In this document: one piece after another, positions 8,205 through 16,264 of the stretch
How positions within the stretch are numbered: position 1 is the first letter of the stretch
Layout: each line of letters begins with the position of its first letter
DNA from: Rikenellaceae bacterium
Lineage (GTDB): Bacteria; Bacteroidota; Bacteroidia; Bacteroidales; Rikenellaceae
DNA length: 64,000 nucleotides
Direction: 5' to 3'
Assembly (NCBI GenBank): GCA_015059845.1
Contig: SUZR01000004.1
Coordinates: 129,156-193,155, forward strand
Notes under the pieces: generated by a model
Seen by the model: the letters and a program-made list of their open reading frames with translations, nothing else
Told to the model about the DNA's origin: nothing
The model's database searches: none
Made by a program: the position numbers and the translations under genes

Positions 8205-9767
8205 CTATTTTCCGACATACATTCTCACCGCATCGGCCACGCGCTCGCCATCCAGCGCCGCCGAGACGATACCGCCCGCATAGCCTGCGCCCTCACCTGC
8301 GGGGAAAAGACCCTTGAGTTCGGGGTGCATCAGCGTTTCGCCATCGCGCGGGATACGCACGGGCGTTGAGGTACGCGACTCCACACCCACGACAATTGCA
8401 TCGGGCGTGACATATCCGCGCATCTTCCTATCGAACGAGGCGATACCCTTCCGCAGGGCCGAAGCCATAAAGTCGGGCATCCACTTATCAAGACGTGACG
8501 ACACCAGGCCCGGGATATACGACGTGCGGGGCAGTGAGGATGATTTTCTTCCCGCCACGAAGTCCGACACCCTCTGCGCGGGGGCAATCTGCTTGTCGCC
8601 ACCATTCGCACGTGCCGCCTCCTCCAACTGCTGCTGGAAGACAAGACCCGCCAGAGCGCCGTGCTGCTCCATAAGGTAGGCGTAATCCTCAGGTCGCACC
8701 TCGGTCACAAGTCCCGAATTTGCCCAACGTGAGTTACGGCCGCTGGGCGACATACCATTCACCACCGACTGCGCGGCATCAGTCATCGCCGGCACAATAA
8801 ATCCGCCCGGACACATACAGAACGAATAGACACCACGCCCCTCAATCTGATTCACAAGCGAGTAGGATGCGGCGGGGAGATACTCGTCACGCTCGCTCAT
8901 ATGGTACTGTATAGAGTCAATCAATCGCTGCGGATGCTCGATACGCACACCCATAGCGAAGCCCTTCGCCTCCAGACGCACGCCATCGTGGTGGAGTGTG
9001 TGGTATATATCCTTTGCCGAGTGGCCCGTAGCCAGCACCACGGCAGCACCCTCGATGAGCTTATCACCCACCCATACTCCACGTATGCGCGAGCGCGTGT
9101 GGTCTATCTCGAAGCCCGTAACCTTCGACGAGAAGTGAATCTCACCGCCCGACGAGGTGATGGTCTGGCAGATGTTGCTGATGATGCGCGGCAGCTTGTC
9201 GGTGCCGATGTGGGGGTGTGCCTCGTATAGAATCTCGGGCGTAGCACCGTGAAAGACAAGCGTCTGCAACGCCTTGTTATAGTCGCCACGCTTCTTGCTG
9301 CGTGTGAAAAGTTTTCCGTCAGAGAAGGTTCCTGCACCACCAGCACCAAAGGCGTAGTTCGAGTCGGGGTCGATGTCGAGGTTGCGGTTGATGAGGGCTA
9401 TATCGCGCTTACGCGGCAGCACCTCCTTGCCTCGCTCCAAAAGTATAGGCTTGAGTCCCAGCTCGATAAGTCGCAATGCGGCGAACAATCCCGCAGGTCC
9501 TGAGCCTACGACAACAACCTCCGTCGAGTGGCTCACGTCGGGGTAGTCGAAGTGTATGGGTGCGGGCTGCGGCTCCTGGTCAACAAATACCTCCAGCGAG
9601 AGATTCACCTTCACGGGGCTGCGGCGCGCATCTATCGAGCGCTTCACAACCCTCACCAGAGCTATGTCGCTGCGGCTGATGCCCATCTGACGGCAGGCCA
9701 TCGCGGTGTATGTTTCCACGTCGGCCGACTGTTTGGGCGAAAGCTGGAGTGTGATTGTTTTAGGCAT
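8205..9767 (-). CDS. FAD-dependent dehydrogenase-like flavoprotein
   Basis: 520 residues. Start set to ATG at 9767 because the alternative TTG at 9788 lies inside the -7 box TACTTTTG (9786-9793). After an ~80-residue N-terminal segment comes a Rossmann FAD site (VVVGSGPAGLFAALRL), then YAFGAGGAGTFSDGKL, VLATGHSAKD and a C-terminal FPAGEGAGYAGGI. This matches the conserved bacterial family annotated as uncharacterised FAD-dependent (NAD-utilising) dehydrogenase; substrate unknown. It is monocistronic with its own promoter and terminator. Confidence 0.85.
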   Translation of the reverse strand: MPKTITLQLSPKQSADVETYTAMACRQMGISRSDIALVRVVKRSIDARRSPVKVNLSLEVFVDQEPQPAPIHFDYPDVSHSTEVVVVGSGPAGLFAALRLIELGLKPILLERGKEVLPRKRDIALINRNLDIDPDSNYAFGAGGAGTFSDGKLFTRSKKRGDYNKALQTLVFHGATPEILYEAHPHIGTDKLPRIISNICQTITSSGGEIHFSSKVTGFEIDHTRSRIRGVWVGDKLIEGAAVVLATGHSAKDIYHTLHHDGVRLEAKGFAMGVRIEHPQRLIDSIQYHMSERDEYLPAASYSLVNQIEGRGVYSFCMCPGGFIVPAMTDAAQSVVNGMSPSGRNSRWANSGLVTEVRPEDYAYLMEQHGALAGLVFQQQLEEAARANGGDKQIAPAQRVSDFVAGRKSSSLPRTSYIPGLVSSRLDKWMPDFMASALRKGIASFDRKMRGYVTPDAIVVGVESRTSTPVRIPRDGETLMHPELKGLFPAGEGAGYAGGIVSAALDGERVADAVRMYVGK

Positions 9768-9785
9768 AAGTGCAGTTCTTTTCGA

Positions 9786-9793
9786 CAAAAGTA
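9786..9793 (-). promoter_or_regulatory. -7 box of the flavoprotein gene
   Basis: Minus-strand TACTTTTG fits TAnnTTTG; the expected transcript start near 9780 leaves a leader of about 12 nt before ATG 9767. No clear -33 TTTG. Confidence 0.55.
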
Positions 9794-9857
9794 CAGAAAA
9801 AAATGTGAATTCTATAAATTTTTTCCCATTCCGCGGTGATATAAACAGAAAAATGGT

Positions 9858-9865
9858 TACCTTTG
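9858..9865 (+). promoter_or_regulatory. -7 box upstream of tRNA-Leu
   Basis: TACCTTTG fits TAnnTTTG and lies 52 bp before the tRNA. It is arranged back-to-back with the flavoprotein promoter. Confidence 0.55.
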
Positions 9866-9917
9866 CACTGCTTGAATGAAAAGCTGGGTGCTTTTCCCGA
9901 GAGCAAATCCTAATGTT

Positions 9918-9999
9918 GCGGATATGGTGTAATTGGTAGCCACGTCAGACTTAGGATCTGATGCCGAGAGGCGTGGGGGTTCGAGTCCCTTTATCCGCA
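9918..9999 (+). tRNA. tRNA-Leu (anticodon UAG)
   Basis: 82 nt with acceptor stem GCGGATA/TATCCGC, D arm with GGTAGCC, anticodon stem TCAGA/TCTGA around loop CTTAGGA (anticodon TAG, reads CUA and other CUN codons), a long class II variable arm (TGCCGAGAGGCG), T arm GGGGGTTCGAGTCCCT and discriminator A. The 3' CCA is not encoded. Confidence 0.96.
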
Positions 10000-10079
10000 C
10001 AATGTTATTCTTGAGGAGGAATTTTCGGATTTCTCCTCATTTTTTATAACTATAATTATATTTACCAAATATAGTAAAA

Positions 10080-11129
10080 ATGGAACAACAGATACGAAAA
10101 CTTCTTTCGCAGGTGGTGCATCCCGAGACGCAGCAGTCGATTGTGGAGAGCGGTGTGCTGGAGAGTGTGACGGCACGTGAGGATAAGATTGTCGTTGTCC
10201 TCTGCTTTCAGAAGGCGCGTGACCCCTTTGCTGTGCGCATAAAGAATCTTACAGAAAAGATTCTCGCTGACGCCTATCCCACGGCGGCAGGTAACATTAC
10301 GGTAGCCATCAAGGAGGGTACGCCCCGAGCTCCGCAGCCCAAGCGTGAGAGTACCACAGTCAGTGTAGGTAAGATTATCGCCATAGCTTCGGGTAAGGGT
10401 GGTGTAGGTAAGTCAACCGTGACGGCCAACCTCGCTCTGACGCTGCGCAATATGGGTTACCGCGTGGGTATTTTGGATGCTGATATTTACGGTCCGTCGC
10501 AGCCCAAGATGTTTGGCTGTGAGGAGTACATCCCCGAGGCGGTGCAGAAGGATGGTATGGATTACATAATCCCGGCGCAGAGTATGGATATGGAGCTGAT
10601 GTCGATTGGCTTCTTTATCAACCCCAACGATGCGTTGATGTGGCGCGGTGCGATGGCGACAAATGCCCTGAAGCAGTTGCTACACCAGACGATGTGGGGC
10701 GGTTTGGATTTTCTGTTGATTGATATGCCCCCAGGTACGGGTGATATTCACCTTACGATGATTTCGGAGATTAAGCTTGACGGTGCGGTGATTGTCTCTA
10801 CACCCCAGCAGGTGGCCGTTGCGGATGTGGTGCGCGGCGTGGAGATGTTCCGCCACGAGCAGGTTGCGGTGCCTGTGTTGGGCATTGTGGAGAATATGGC
10901 GTGGTTCACACCCAAGGAGCTGCCCAACAACAAATACTATATCTTCGGGCAGGGTGGAGCGCGTGCCTATGCCGAGCAGGCAGGGGTGCCTTTCCTGGGT
11001 GATATTCCGTTGATACAATCTATTATGGAGGGTGGCGAGTGCGGCACACCCACCGTAGCCACCGACCAGGAGGTGGAGCGTTACTATCGCGCCATAGCCG
11101 AGAAGATTATAGCCGGCGTGGTGAAATAG
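10080..11129 (+). CDS. mrp: Mrp/ApbC-type P-loop ATPase, Fe-S cluster carrier
   Basis: 349 residues. An N-terminal DUF59/MIP18-like domain (about 1-90) precedes the NBP35/Mrp ATPase with the deviant Walker A GKGGVGKS (about 105-112), [11 protein letters not shown] and IDMPPGTGD. The protein is expected to carry or transfer Fe-S clusters in the cytoplasm. The usual CxxC of ApbC is replaced by [17 protein letters not shown], which has no cysteine pair. Start ATG follows an AT-rich stretch; a strong terminator follows the stop. Confidence 0.92.
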   Translation: MEQQIRKLLSQVVHPETQQSIVESGVLESVTAREDKIVVVLCFQKARDPFAVRIKNLTEKILADAYPTAAGNITVAIKEGTPRAPQPKRESTTVSVGKIIAIASGKGGVGKSTVTANLALTLRNMGYRVGILDADIYGPSQPKMFGCEEYIPEAVQKDGMDYIIPAQSMDMELMSIGFFINPNDALMWRGAMATNALKQLLHQTMWGGLDFLLIDMPPGTGDIHLTMISEIKLDGAVIVSTPQQVAVADVVRGVEMFRHEQVAVPVLGIVENMAWFTPKELPNNKYYIFGQGGARAYAEQAGVPFLGDIPLIQSIMEGGECGTPTVATDQEVERYYRAIAEKIIAGVVK

Positions 11130-11151
11130 TTTTTGACTCGCAATAATAAAG

Positions 11152-11179
11152 GCCGCCTCGGAAGAGGTGGCTTTTTTTT
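11152..11179 (+). terminator. Intrinsic terminator after mrp
   Basis: Stem GCCGCCTC / GAGGTGGC with loop GGAA, followed by eight T. Confidence 0.9.
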
Positions 11180-11190
11180 ATTGATGGGGG

Positions 11191-11270
11191 TAATAGGAGT
11201 TATAAGTATTATAGGTGCTATAGGAAAAGATATAACACCTATAATTCCTATAGCACTTATAACACCTATT
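11191..11270. repeat. 9-bp-unit hairpin, copy R2
   Basis: Left units ATAGGAGTT-ATAAGTATT-ATAGGTGCT-ATAGG, loop AAAAGAT, right arm ATAACACCTATAATTCCTATAGCACTTATAACACCTATT. Lies between the mrp terminator and the DnaA-box cluster. Confidence 0.9.
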
Positions 11271-11289
11271 AAAAACCCCCGAAACCCCT

Positions 11290-11740
11290 GTTAACAAGTG
11301 GTGAAAAACGTGTTGAAAAAGTGTGGGGAAAATGATGAAAACTATTAACAAATATTTCTGCCGAAAAACCGTCAAAATTGTAACTCGCTAATAACGACAC
11401 GTGGTTGAGAATACCAAAATTTTTATGCACATTTTTATAAAAATTTATATACTCTTTATCGACCGTTTCGCAAGAAGAAATGATGATAATTTTTTGCTGT
11501 TAAGATGTTGAAAAGAGTTTTCAATAAGTAAGATTTTTATAACTATTATATTTTTATAATTTATTAAAAATTAAAGAAAAAGAATAAAAATAACAGTATA
11601 AAAATCTTGTGGAAAAAGTGTTAAAACGTGTGGATAAAAATTATTAAAAAAAGTTATAAACACTATCAACATAGTTATTATTAATATTCTTTATTAATTA
11701 AAATTAAATATAAATTAAAAAATAATAATAAATCATTGTT
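11290..11740. other. oriC: Candidate chromosomal origin oriC: DnaA-box cluster in AT-rich DNA
   Basis: About 450 bp of extremely AT-rich non-coding DNA holding DnaA-box-like 9-mers: TGTTGAAAA (11311 and 11506), TGTGGGGAA (11322), TTATGCACA (11423, fits TTATNCACA), TGTGGAAAA (11608) and a perfect TGTGGATAA (11629, complement of TTATCCACA). Long A/T runs between 11520 and 11730 could be the unwinding element. A perfect parS site lies 4.5 kb away and mnmG (gidA), often origin-linked, 5 kb away. dnaA itself is not in the window. The strand pattern of flanking genes is mixed and does not help. Confidence 0.55.
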
Positions 11741-11832
11741 CACAAGTTCGGTGGCGAGGTGAAAATTAAGCCGGCCGAGAGATGGGGGGTAGATGGGGAT
11801 GAAGTTGGACAAAGGGTGGCGAGGTAGAATGG

Positions 11833-11923
11833 GATAGGTGTTATAGGTGCTATAGGAATTATAGGTGTTATAGGTATTATAGGCAAAAATCATATAACAC
11901 TTATAGCACCTATAATACTTATC
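11833..11923. repeat. 9-bp-unit hairpin, copy R3
   Basis: Left arm of five full units (ATAGGTGTT, ATAGGTGCT, ATAGGAATT, ATAGGTGTT, ATAGGTATT), loop CAAAAATC, right arm of three complementary units (AACACTTAT, AGCACCTAT, AATACTTAT). The unequal arms show units are gained or lost independently. Confidence 0.92.
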
Positions 11924-12159
11924 ACCCCCCACCTCCACCTCCACCTGCAACTCCTGCAACAACTCCCCCGCAGCTCTCTTCGAGGCCCCGTAAACGCTGT
12001 TTTAAGATGGTTTTTAGCGGGCGAAATTGCGAAGATGAATAAACTCTCAGCGGAGGATTTTGGAGCGGCAAAAAGCCTTTATTTTTCAAAGAAAAATTCT
12101 TCGCAAAAAGAGAATAAAAAAAATATTACCCAAAACGACCATTTTGCCTGAAAATATTG
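11924..12159. other. Intergenic DNA between R3 and the metG promoter
   Basis: No coding frame is recognised. The stretch 11925-11970 is C-rich (CCACCTCCACC repeats) and the rest becomes AT-rich towards metG. Confidence 0.35.
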
Positions 12160-12167
12160 TATTTTTG
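12160..12167 (+). promoter_or_regulatory. -7 box for metG
   Basis: TATTTTTG fits TAnnTTTG. No TTTG is found at ideal -33 spacing. If used, it makes a leader of about 177 nt. Confidence 0.45.
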
Positions 12168-12243
12168 TGGTAAGTTCGATATTGTGTGCCATAACTTAAT
12201 ATTATATGGTGACAACTTTTTGATAATGGTCGAATTAATTTTG

Positions 12244-12308
12244 AATAGTTCCGAACAGTAAATACGGCTGAGGCCGCAAGGTAGGCCTACCCAAGCCGTA
12301 GAACTATT
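12244..12308 (+). promoter_or_regulatory. Structured 5' leader of metG
   Basis: AATAGTTC (12244-12251) pairs perfectly with GAACTATT (12301-12308), and TACGGCT (12263-12269) with AGCCGTA (12294-12300), leaving an 11-nt one-sided bulge CGAACAGTAAA. An apical helix AGGCC/GGCCT closes loop GCAAGGTA, overlapping a perfect 12-bp palindrome GGTAGGCCTACC (12280-12291). The element ends 44 nt before the metG ATG and has no U-tract. It may be a regulatory leader; I do not recognise a known riboswitch class. Confidence 0.5.
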
Positions 12309-12351
12309 ATTATTTATAGAGATAAATAGAAACTAAAATAAACGAAAAAAT

Positions 12352-14397
12352 ATGGCAGAGAAAAAATTTAAACGTTATCTAATTACCTCGGCACTACCCT
12401 ATGCCAATGGCCCTGTGCATATCGGCCACCTGGCGGGAGTATATGTGCCGTCGGATATCTATGCCCGCTACCAGCGTCTGCGTGGCAACGATGTGATTTC
12501 GGTGTGCGGTAGTGACGAGCACGGCGTGCCCATCACCATCAAGGCACGCAAGGAGGGTATCACCCCGCAGGATGTCGTTGACCGCTACCACGCAATCATC
12601 AAGGATGCCTTCCAGCGTCTGGGTATGTCGTTCGATATATACTCTCGTACATCATCTCCTACACACCGTGTGACAGCTTCGGATTTCTTCCGCAAGCTCT
12701 ACGATGAAGGAAAATTTATCGAAAAGACCTCGGAGCAGTTCTACGACGAGGAGGCTAAGCAGTTCCTCGCCGACCGCTATATCGTGGGTACCTGCCCCCG
12801 CTGTCAGGCTGAGGGTGCCTATGGCGACCAGTGCGAGAAGTGCGGCTCAACGCTCTCACCCGACGAGTTGATTAACCCCAAGTCGAAGCTCTCTGGCTCG
12901 GTGCCCGTGAAGCGCCCGACCAAGCATTGGTATCTGCCGCTGGACCAGTATGACTCCTTCCTGCGCGAGTGGATTCTGGAGGGTCACAAGGAGTGGAAGT
13001 CAAACGTATATGGTCAGTGTAAGTCGTGGCTCGACACAGGCCTTCAGCCCCGCGCCGTAAGCCGCGATTTGGATTGGGGTATCCCCGTGCCCGTTGAGGG
13101 CGAGGAGGGTAAGGTACTCTACGTGTGGTTTGACGCCCCTATCGGTTATATCTCTGCTACTAAGGACCTTACACCCGACTGGGAGAAGTATTGGAAGGAC
13201 GAGGAGACCAAGATGGTACACTTCATCGGCAAGGATAATATCGTCTTCCACTGCATCGTATTCCCCTCGATGTTGAAGGCTCACGGCGACTATATCCTCC
13301 CCGAGAACGTGCCCGCCAACGAGTTCCTGAACCTGGAGGGTGACAAGATTTCTACCTCGAAGAATTGGGCCGTGTGGTTGCACGAGTACCTTGACGATTT
13401 CCCCGGCAAGGAGGATGTTTTGCGCTATGTGTTGTGCGCCAATGCTCCCGAGACCAAGGATAACGACTTTACGTGGAAGGATTTCCAGGCTCGCAACAAC
13501 AACGAGCTGGTGGCAATCTTGGGTAACTTCGTAAACCGCGCTTTGGTGCTTACCAAGAAGTACTATAATGGTGTTGTTCCTGCGTGTGGCGAGCTTACCG
13601 ACTACGATAAGGAGACCATTGCCGAGCTTGCAGGTATCAAAGCCTCATTGGAGTCAAATATTGAAAACTACCGCTTCCGCGAGGCGCTGAAGGATGCGAT
13701 GAACTTCGCACGTATCGGTAATAAGTATCTTGCTGATACTGAGCCGTGGAAGGTGGTTAAGACCGATGCCGAGCGCGTGAAGACAATCCTTAATATTGCT
13801 CTGCAGATTACCGCCAATATCACCATCGCCATCGAGCCCTTTATGCCCTTCTCTGCGGCTAAGATTCTGGGTATGTTGAATCTCGAAAAATTCGGCTGGG
13901 ATAACCTCGGCTCTATGTCGCTCGTGGCTGAGGGTCACACCATCGGCGAGGCTGCGCTCCTGTTCGAGAAGATTGAGGATGATGTTATCGAGGCTCAGCT
14001 CAAACGTCTTGACGATATCAAGAAGGCTAACGCCGCTGCCGAGGCTGCCGAGCACGTCACCGAGCAGAAGCAGGAGTGTACGTTCGACGATTTCCAGCGA
14101 ATGGATATCCGCGTATCGACAATCCTCGCGGCCGAGAAGGTTGCCAAGACAAAGAAGCTGTTGAAGCTGACCGTAGATACAGGTATCGACAAGCGCACCA
14201 TCGTGTCGGGTATCGCCGAGCATTTCACTTGTGAGGAGCTTGTGGGCCGTCAGGTGTTGGTATTGGTTAATCTGGCACCGCGCGAGCTGAAGGGAATCAC
14301 CTCGCAGGGTATGATTCTTATGGCTGAGGATGCGAGCGGCAAGCTGGAAATCGTGAAGCCTGAGAATAAAACCAATAATGGTGCTATGGTAGGTTAA
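12352..14397 (+). CDS. metG: Methionyl-tRNA synthetase
   Basis: 681 residues. Class I catalytic core with the HIGH-type motif GPVHIGH near residue 20 and the KMSKS-type motif KISTSKN. A zinc knuckle with paired cysteines ([14 protein letters not shown]) is intact. The C-terminal ~110 residues ([20 protein letters not shown]) form the fused EMAP/Trbp111 tRNA-binding domain, used for dimerisation and tRNA binding. It charges initiator and elongator tRNA-Met. A structured leader precedes it. Confidence 0.97.
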   Translation: MAEKKFKRYLITSALPYANGPVHIGHLAGVYVPSDIYARYQRLRGNDVISVCGSDEHGVPITIKARKEGITPQDVVDRYHAIIKDAFQRLGMSFDIYSRTSSPTHRVTASDFFRKLYDEGKFIEKTSEQFYDEEAKQFLADRYIVGTCPRCQAEGAYGDQCEKCGSTLSPDELINPKSKLSGSVPVKRPTKHWYLPLDQYDSFLREWILEGHKEWKSNVYGQCKSWLDTGLQPRAVSRDLDWGIPVPVEGEEGKVLYVWFDAPIGYISATKDLTPDWEKYWKDEETKMVHFIGKDNIVFHCIVFPSMLKAHGDYILPENVPANEFLNLEGDKISTSKNWAVWLHEYLDDFPGKEDVLRYVLCANAPETKDNDFTWKDFQARNNNELVAILGNFVNRALVLTKKYYNGVVPACGELTDYDKETIAELAGIKASLESNIENYRFREALKDAMNFARIGNKYLADTEPWKVVKTDAERVKTILNIALQITANITIAIEPFMPFSAAKILGMLNLEKFGWDNLGSMSLVAEGHTIGEAALLFEKIEDDVIEAQLKRLDDIKKANAAAEAAEHVTEQKQECTFDDFQRMDIRVSTILAAEKVAKTKKLLKLTVDTGIDKRTIVSGIAEHFTCEELVGRQVLVLVNLAPRELKGITSQGMILMAEDASGKLEIVKPENKTNNGAMVG

Positions 14398-14436
14398 TAT
14401 ATTGTGTATTAATTAGTTAGATTAAAAGAGAAGATT

Positions 14437-14967
14437 ATGAAAAAGTTTATATTTTTGGCTTTTGCCCTCTGCGCATTGGCTTTCGCTTCTTGCTCAAAGG
14501 ATGATAACGGACCCAAGGAGCAGGGTGGCTATAATTTTAAGAATTCGCACCTCTCGTTTGAGTATAATCTTACGGGCGACGTAGCCTCTTTGGTTGAGGT
14601 TATACCCTCTACTACCCTGCCTACGGATGCGGGTACGGCGAGCGTGTCGTCAGATGGTACGAAGCACTCTATCTTCATCTCTAATATCAAGTGCCCCGCC
14701 GAGTTTGAGGTTGTATATACACTTATTCCCAAGCGTACAGCAAATATCGAGGAGAATAAGAATTATAGCTATAAAGCCGATTATACATTCTTGGTAGTGC
14801 GTAACTTCGACGACGATAGCCACGTAAATGGTGATTCGGGCAGTGAGACTTTGACGGGTGTGATGCCGGGTAAAAATGCAGCAGAATTTTTTGAGATTAA
14901 TGGTACTCAGTCCTTTAAGTTCAAGCTCTCGGCTGATGGTTTTCTGGAGGAGATATCGGAGGAGTAA
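14437..14967 (+). CDS. Hypothetical secreted lipoprotein
   Basis: 176 residues. Clear lipoprotein signal, with a hydrophobic stretch ending ALAFASC (Cys about residue 19) followed by acidic SKDDNGPKE, the kind of sequence often seen on surface-exposed Bacteroidota lipoproteins. The remainder is beta-rich with a polar tail ending in EEISEE. No domain recognised. It lies 39 bp after metG and 29 bp before ilvE, so it may be co-transcribed, but function is unknown. Confidence 0.8.
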   Translation: MKKFIFLAFALCALAFASCSKDDNGPKEQGGYNFKNSHLSFEYNLTGDVASLVEVIPSTTLPTDAGTASVSSDGTKHSIFISNIKCPAEFEVVYTLIPKRTANIEENKNYSYKADYTFLVVRNFDDDSHVNGDSGSETLTGVMPGKNAAEFFEINGTQSFKFKLSADGFLEEISEE

Positions 14968-14996
14968 AACATTAACTATTAAATAGTTACTTCGCT

Positions 14997-16016
14997 ATGA
15001 AAAATATTGATTGGAATAGTTTGGGTTTCGATTACGTGCCCACCGACATAAACGCCCGCGCATATTATAAGGATGGCGCCTGGAGCGAGCTGGAGTTTAC
15101 CAGCGACGAGTATATCAAGATGCATATGTCAACCACCTGCCTCCATTACGGCTTGGAGTGCTTCGAGGGCCTGAAGGCCTTCCGCGGCGTGGATGGCAAG
15201 GTGCGTCTGTTCCGCGCTGATGCTAATGGCGAGCGTATGGCTTCGTCGGCTCGTAAGTTGTGCTTGCCCGTGCCGCCCGTTGAGCTGTTTGTGAAGGCGT
15301 GCTATGAGGTCGTTAAGCGCAATATCGACTACGTGCCTCCTTATGAGTCGGGTGCGTCGTTGTACTTGCGTCCCGTGCTGATTGGTACAAAGGTTGGACT
15401 TGGTGTGAAGGCGTCACACGAGGCTATGCTGTTTGTATTCTGCTCGCCCGTAGGTCCATATTTCAAGGGCGGTATGAAGCCTATTAAGGTGATTATCGAC
15501 CGTGTTCAGGACCGCGCTGCTCCACGTGGAACAGGCGATATCAAGGCGGGTGGAAACTACGCATCTTCCATATTCTCAGGCGAAAAGGCGCACACGATGG
15601 GTTACTCGAACGTAATGTATCTCGACGCTACGGAGCATAAATATATCGAGGAGTGCGGCGCTGCGAACTTCTTTGGAATCAAGGATGGTAAGTATATCAC
15701 GCCGAAGTCGCCCTCGATTTTGCCCTCAATCACCAACAAGAGCCTCCGCACTTTGGCTGAGGATATGGGTTTGGTTGTCGAGGAGCGTCCTGTGCCCGTT
15801 GAGGAGTTGGCTTCGTTTGAGGAGGCTGGTGCCTGCGGAACGGCGGCGGTTATCTCCCCTATCGGTTATGTTTTCGATATCGACACTGAGGAGAAAATCA
15901 CCTACGGCGATGGCAACCAGGTTGGCCCTACTTGCTTGAAGTTGTATAATGCGCTTCAGGATATTCAGTATGGGCGTGCGGAGGATAAGTTTGGTTGGAC
16001 TATAGAAATTATCTAA
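14997..16016 (+). CDS. ilvE: Branched-chain amino acid aminotransferase
   Basis: 339 residues, fold-type IV PLP enzyme of the longer (BCAT) class. The PLP lysine lies in GDIKAGGNYA; HYGLECFEGLKAF and ECGAANFFG are family signatures. It performs the last step of Leu/Ile/Val synthesis and the first step of their breakdown. The coding sequence contains a near-parS palindrome at 15518-15533, within codons for AAPRGTG, a conserved stretch, so selection on protein sequence may explain it. Confidence 0.96.
   Translation: MKNIDWNSLGFDYVPTDINARAYYKDGAWSELEFTSDEYIKMHMSTTCLHYGLECFEGLKAFRGVDGKVRLFRADANGERMASSARKLCLPVPPVELFVKACYEVVKRNIDYVPPYESGASLYLRPVLIGTKVGLGVKASHEAMLFVFCSPVGPYFKGGMKPIKVIIDRVQDRAAPRGTGDIKAGGNYASSIFSGEKAHTMGYSNVMYLDATEHKYIEECGAANFFGIKDGKYITPKSPSILPSITNKSLRTLAEDMGLVVEERPVPVEELASFEEAGACGTAAVISPIGYVFDIDTEEKITYGDGNQVGPTCLKLYNALQDIQYGRAEDKFGWTIEII
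15518..15533. promoter_or_regulatory. parS: Possible second parS site inside ilvE
   Basis: TGCTCCACGTGGAACA differs from the perfect palindrome TGTTCCACGTGGAACA at 16142 by one base. It lies 0.6 kb from that site. ParB sites often occur in clusters and within genes near the origin. Confidence 0.45.
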
Positions 16017-16023
16017 TAATACT

Positions 16024-16108
16024 CTTTTGGCATCTGGCTCGATTTCGGGTTGCTCACATACGTCGAGTATGCTCCGCACCCTCAATCTTCGACCAGCTTC
16101 AAAATAGT
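16024..16108 (+). repeat. Dispersed ~88-bp palindromic element, copy 3
   Basis: TTTTGGCATCTGGCTCG...CTCACATACGTCGAGTATGCTCCGC...GACCAGCTTCAAAATAG. Begins 8 bp after the ilvE stop. Confidence 0.8.
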
Positions 16109-16141
16109 TATTATTATATAAATTTCTTATGTTATATATAG

Positions 16142-16157
16142 TGTTCCACGTGGAACA
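16142..16157. promoter_or_regulatory. parS: parS: ParB-binding centromere site
   Basis: TGTTCCACGTGGAACA is a perfect 16-bp palindrome and fits the broadly conserved bacterial parS consensus TGTTNCACGTGNAACA at every position. It is intergenic, between ilvE and mnmG. It implies that the chromosome uses a ParABS system and that this window is near the origin. Confidence 0.88.
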
Positions 16158-16162
16158 TATAA

Positions 16163-16194
16163 TAAAAATACCGCCTTTCGGGGCGGTATTTTTT
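16163..16194. terminator. Bidirectional terminator between ilvE and mnmG
   Basis: AAAATACCGCC / GGCGGTATTTT stem with short loop TTTCG, flanked by A- and T-runs, so it can end transcription from both sides. Confidence 0.85.
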
Positions 16195-16258
16195 ATAGGA
16201 ATTATGGGTGTTATATATTTTTTACCTATAATACCTATAGCACTTATAACACCTATAT
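16194..16258. repeat. 9-bp-unit hairpin, copy R4
   Basis: ATAGGAATT-ATGGGTGTT, loop ATATATTTTTT, right arm CTATAATACCTATAGCACTTATAACACCTAT. Ends 6 bp before the mnmG stop codon, in the convergent gap. Confidence 0.88.
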
Positions 16259-16264
16259 ATCCTT

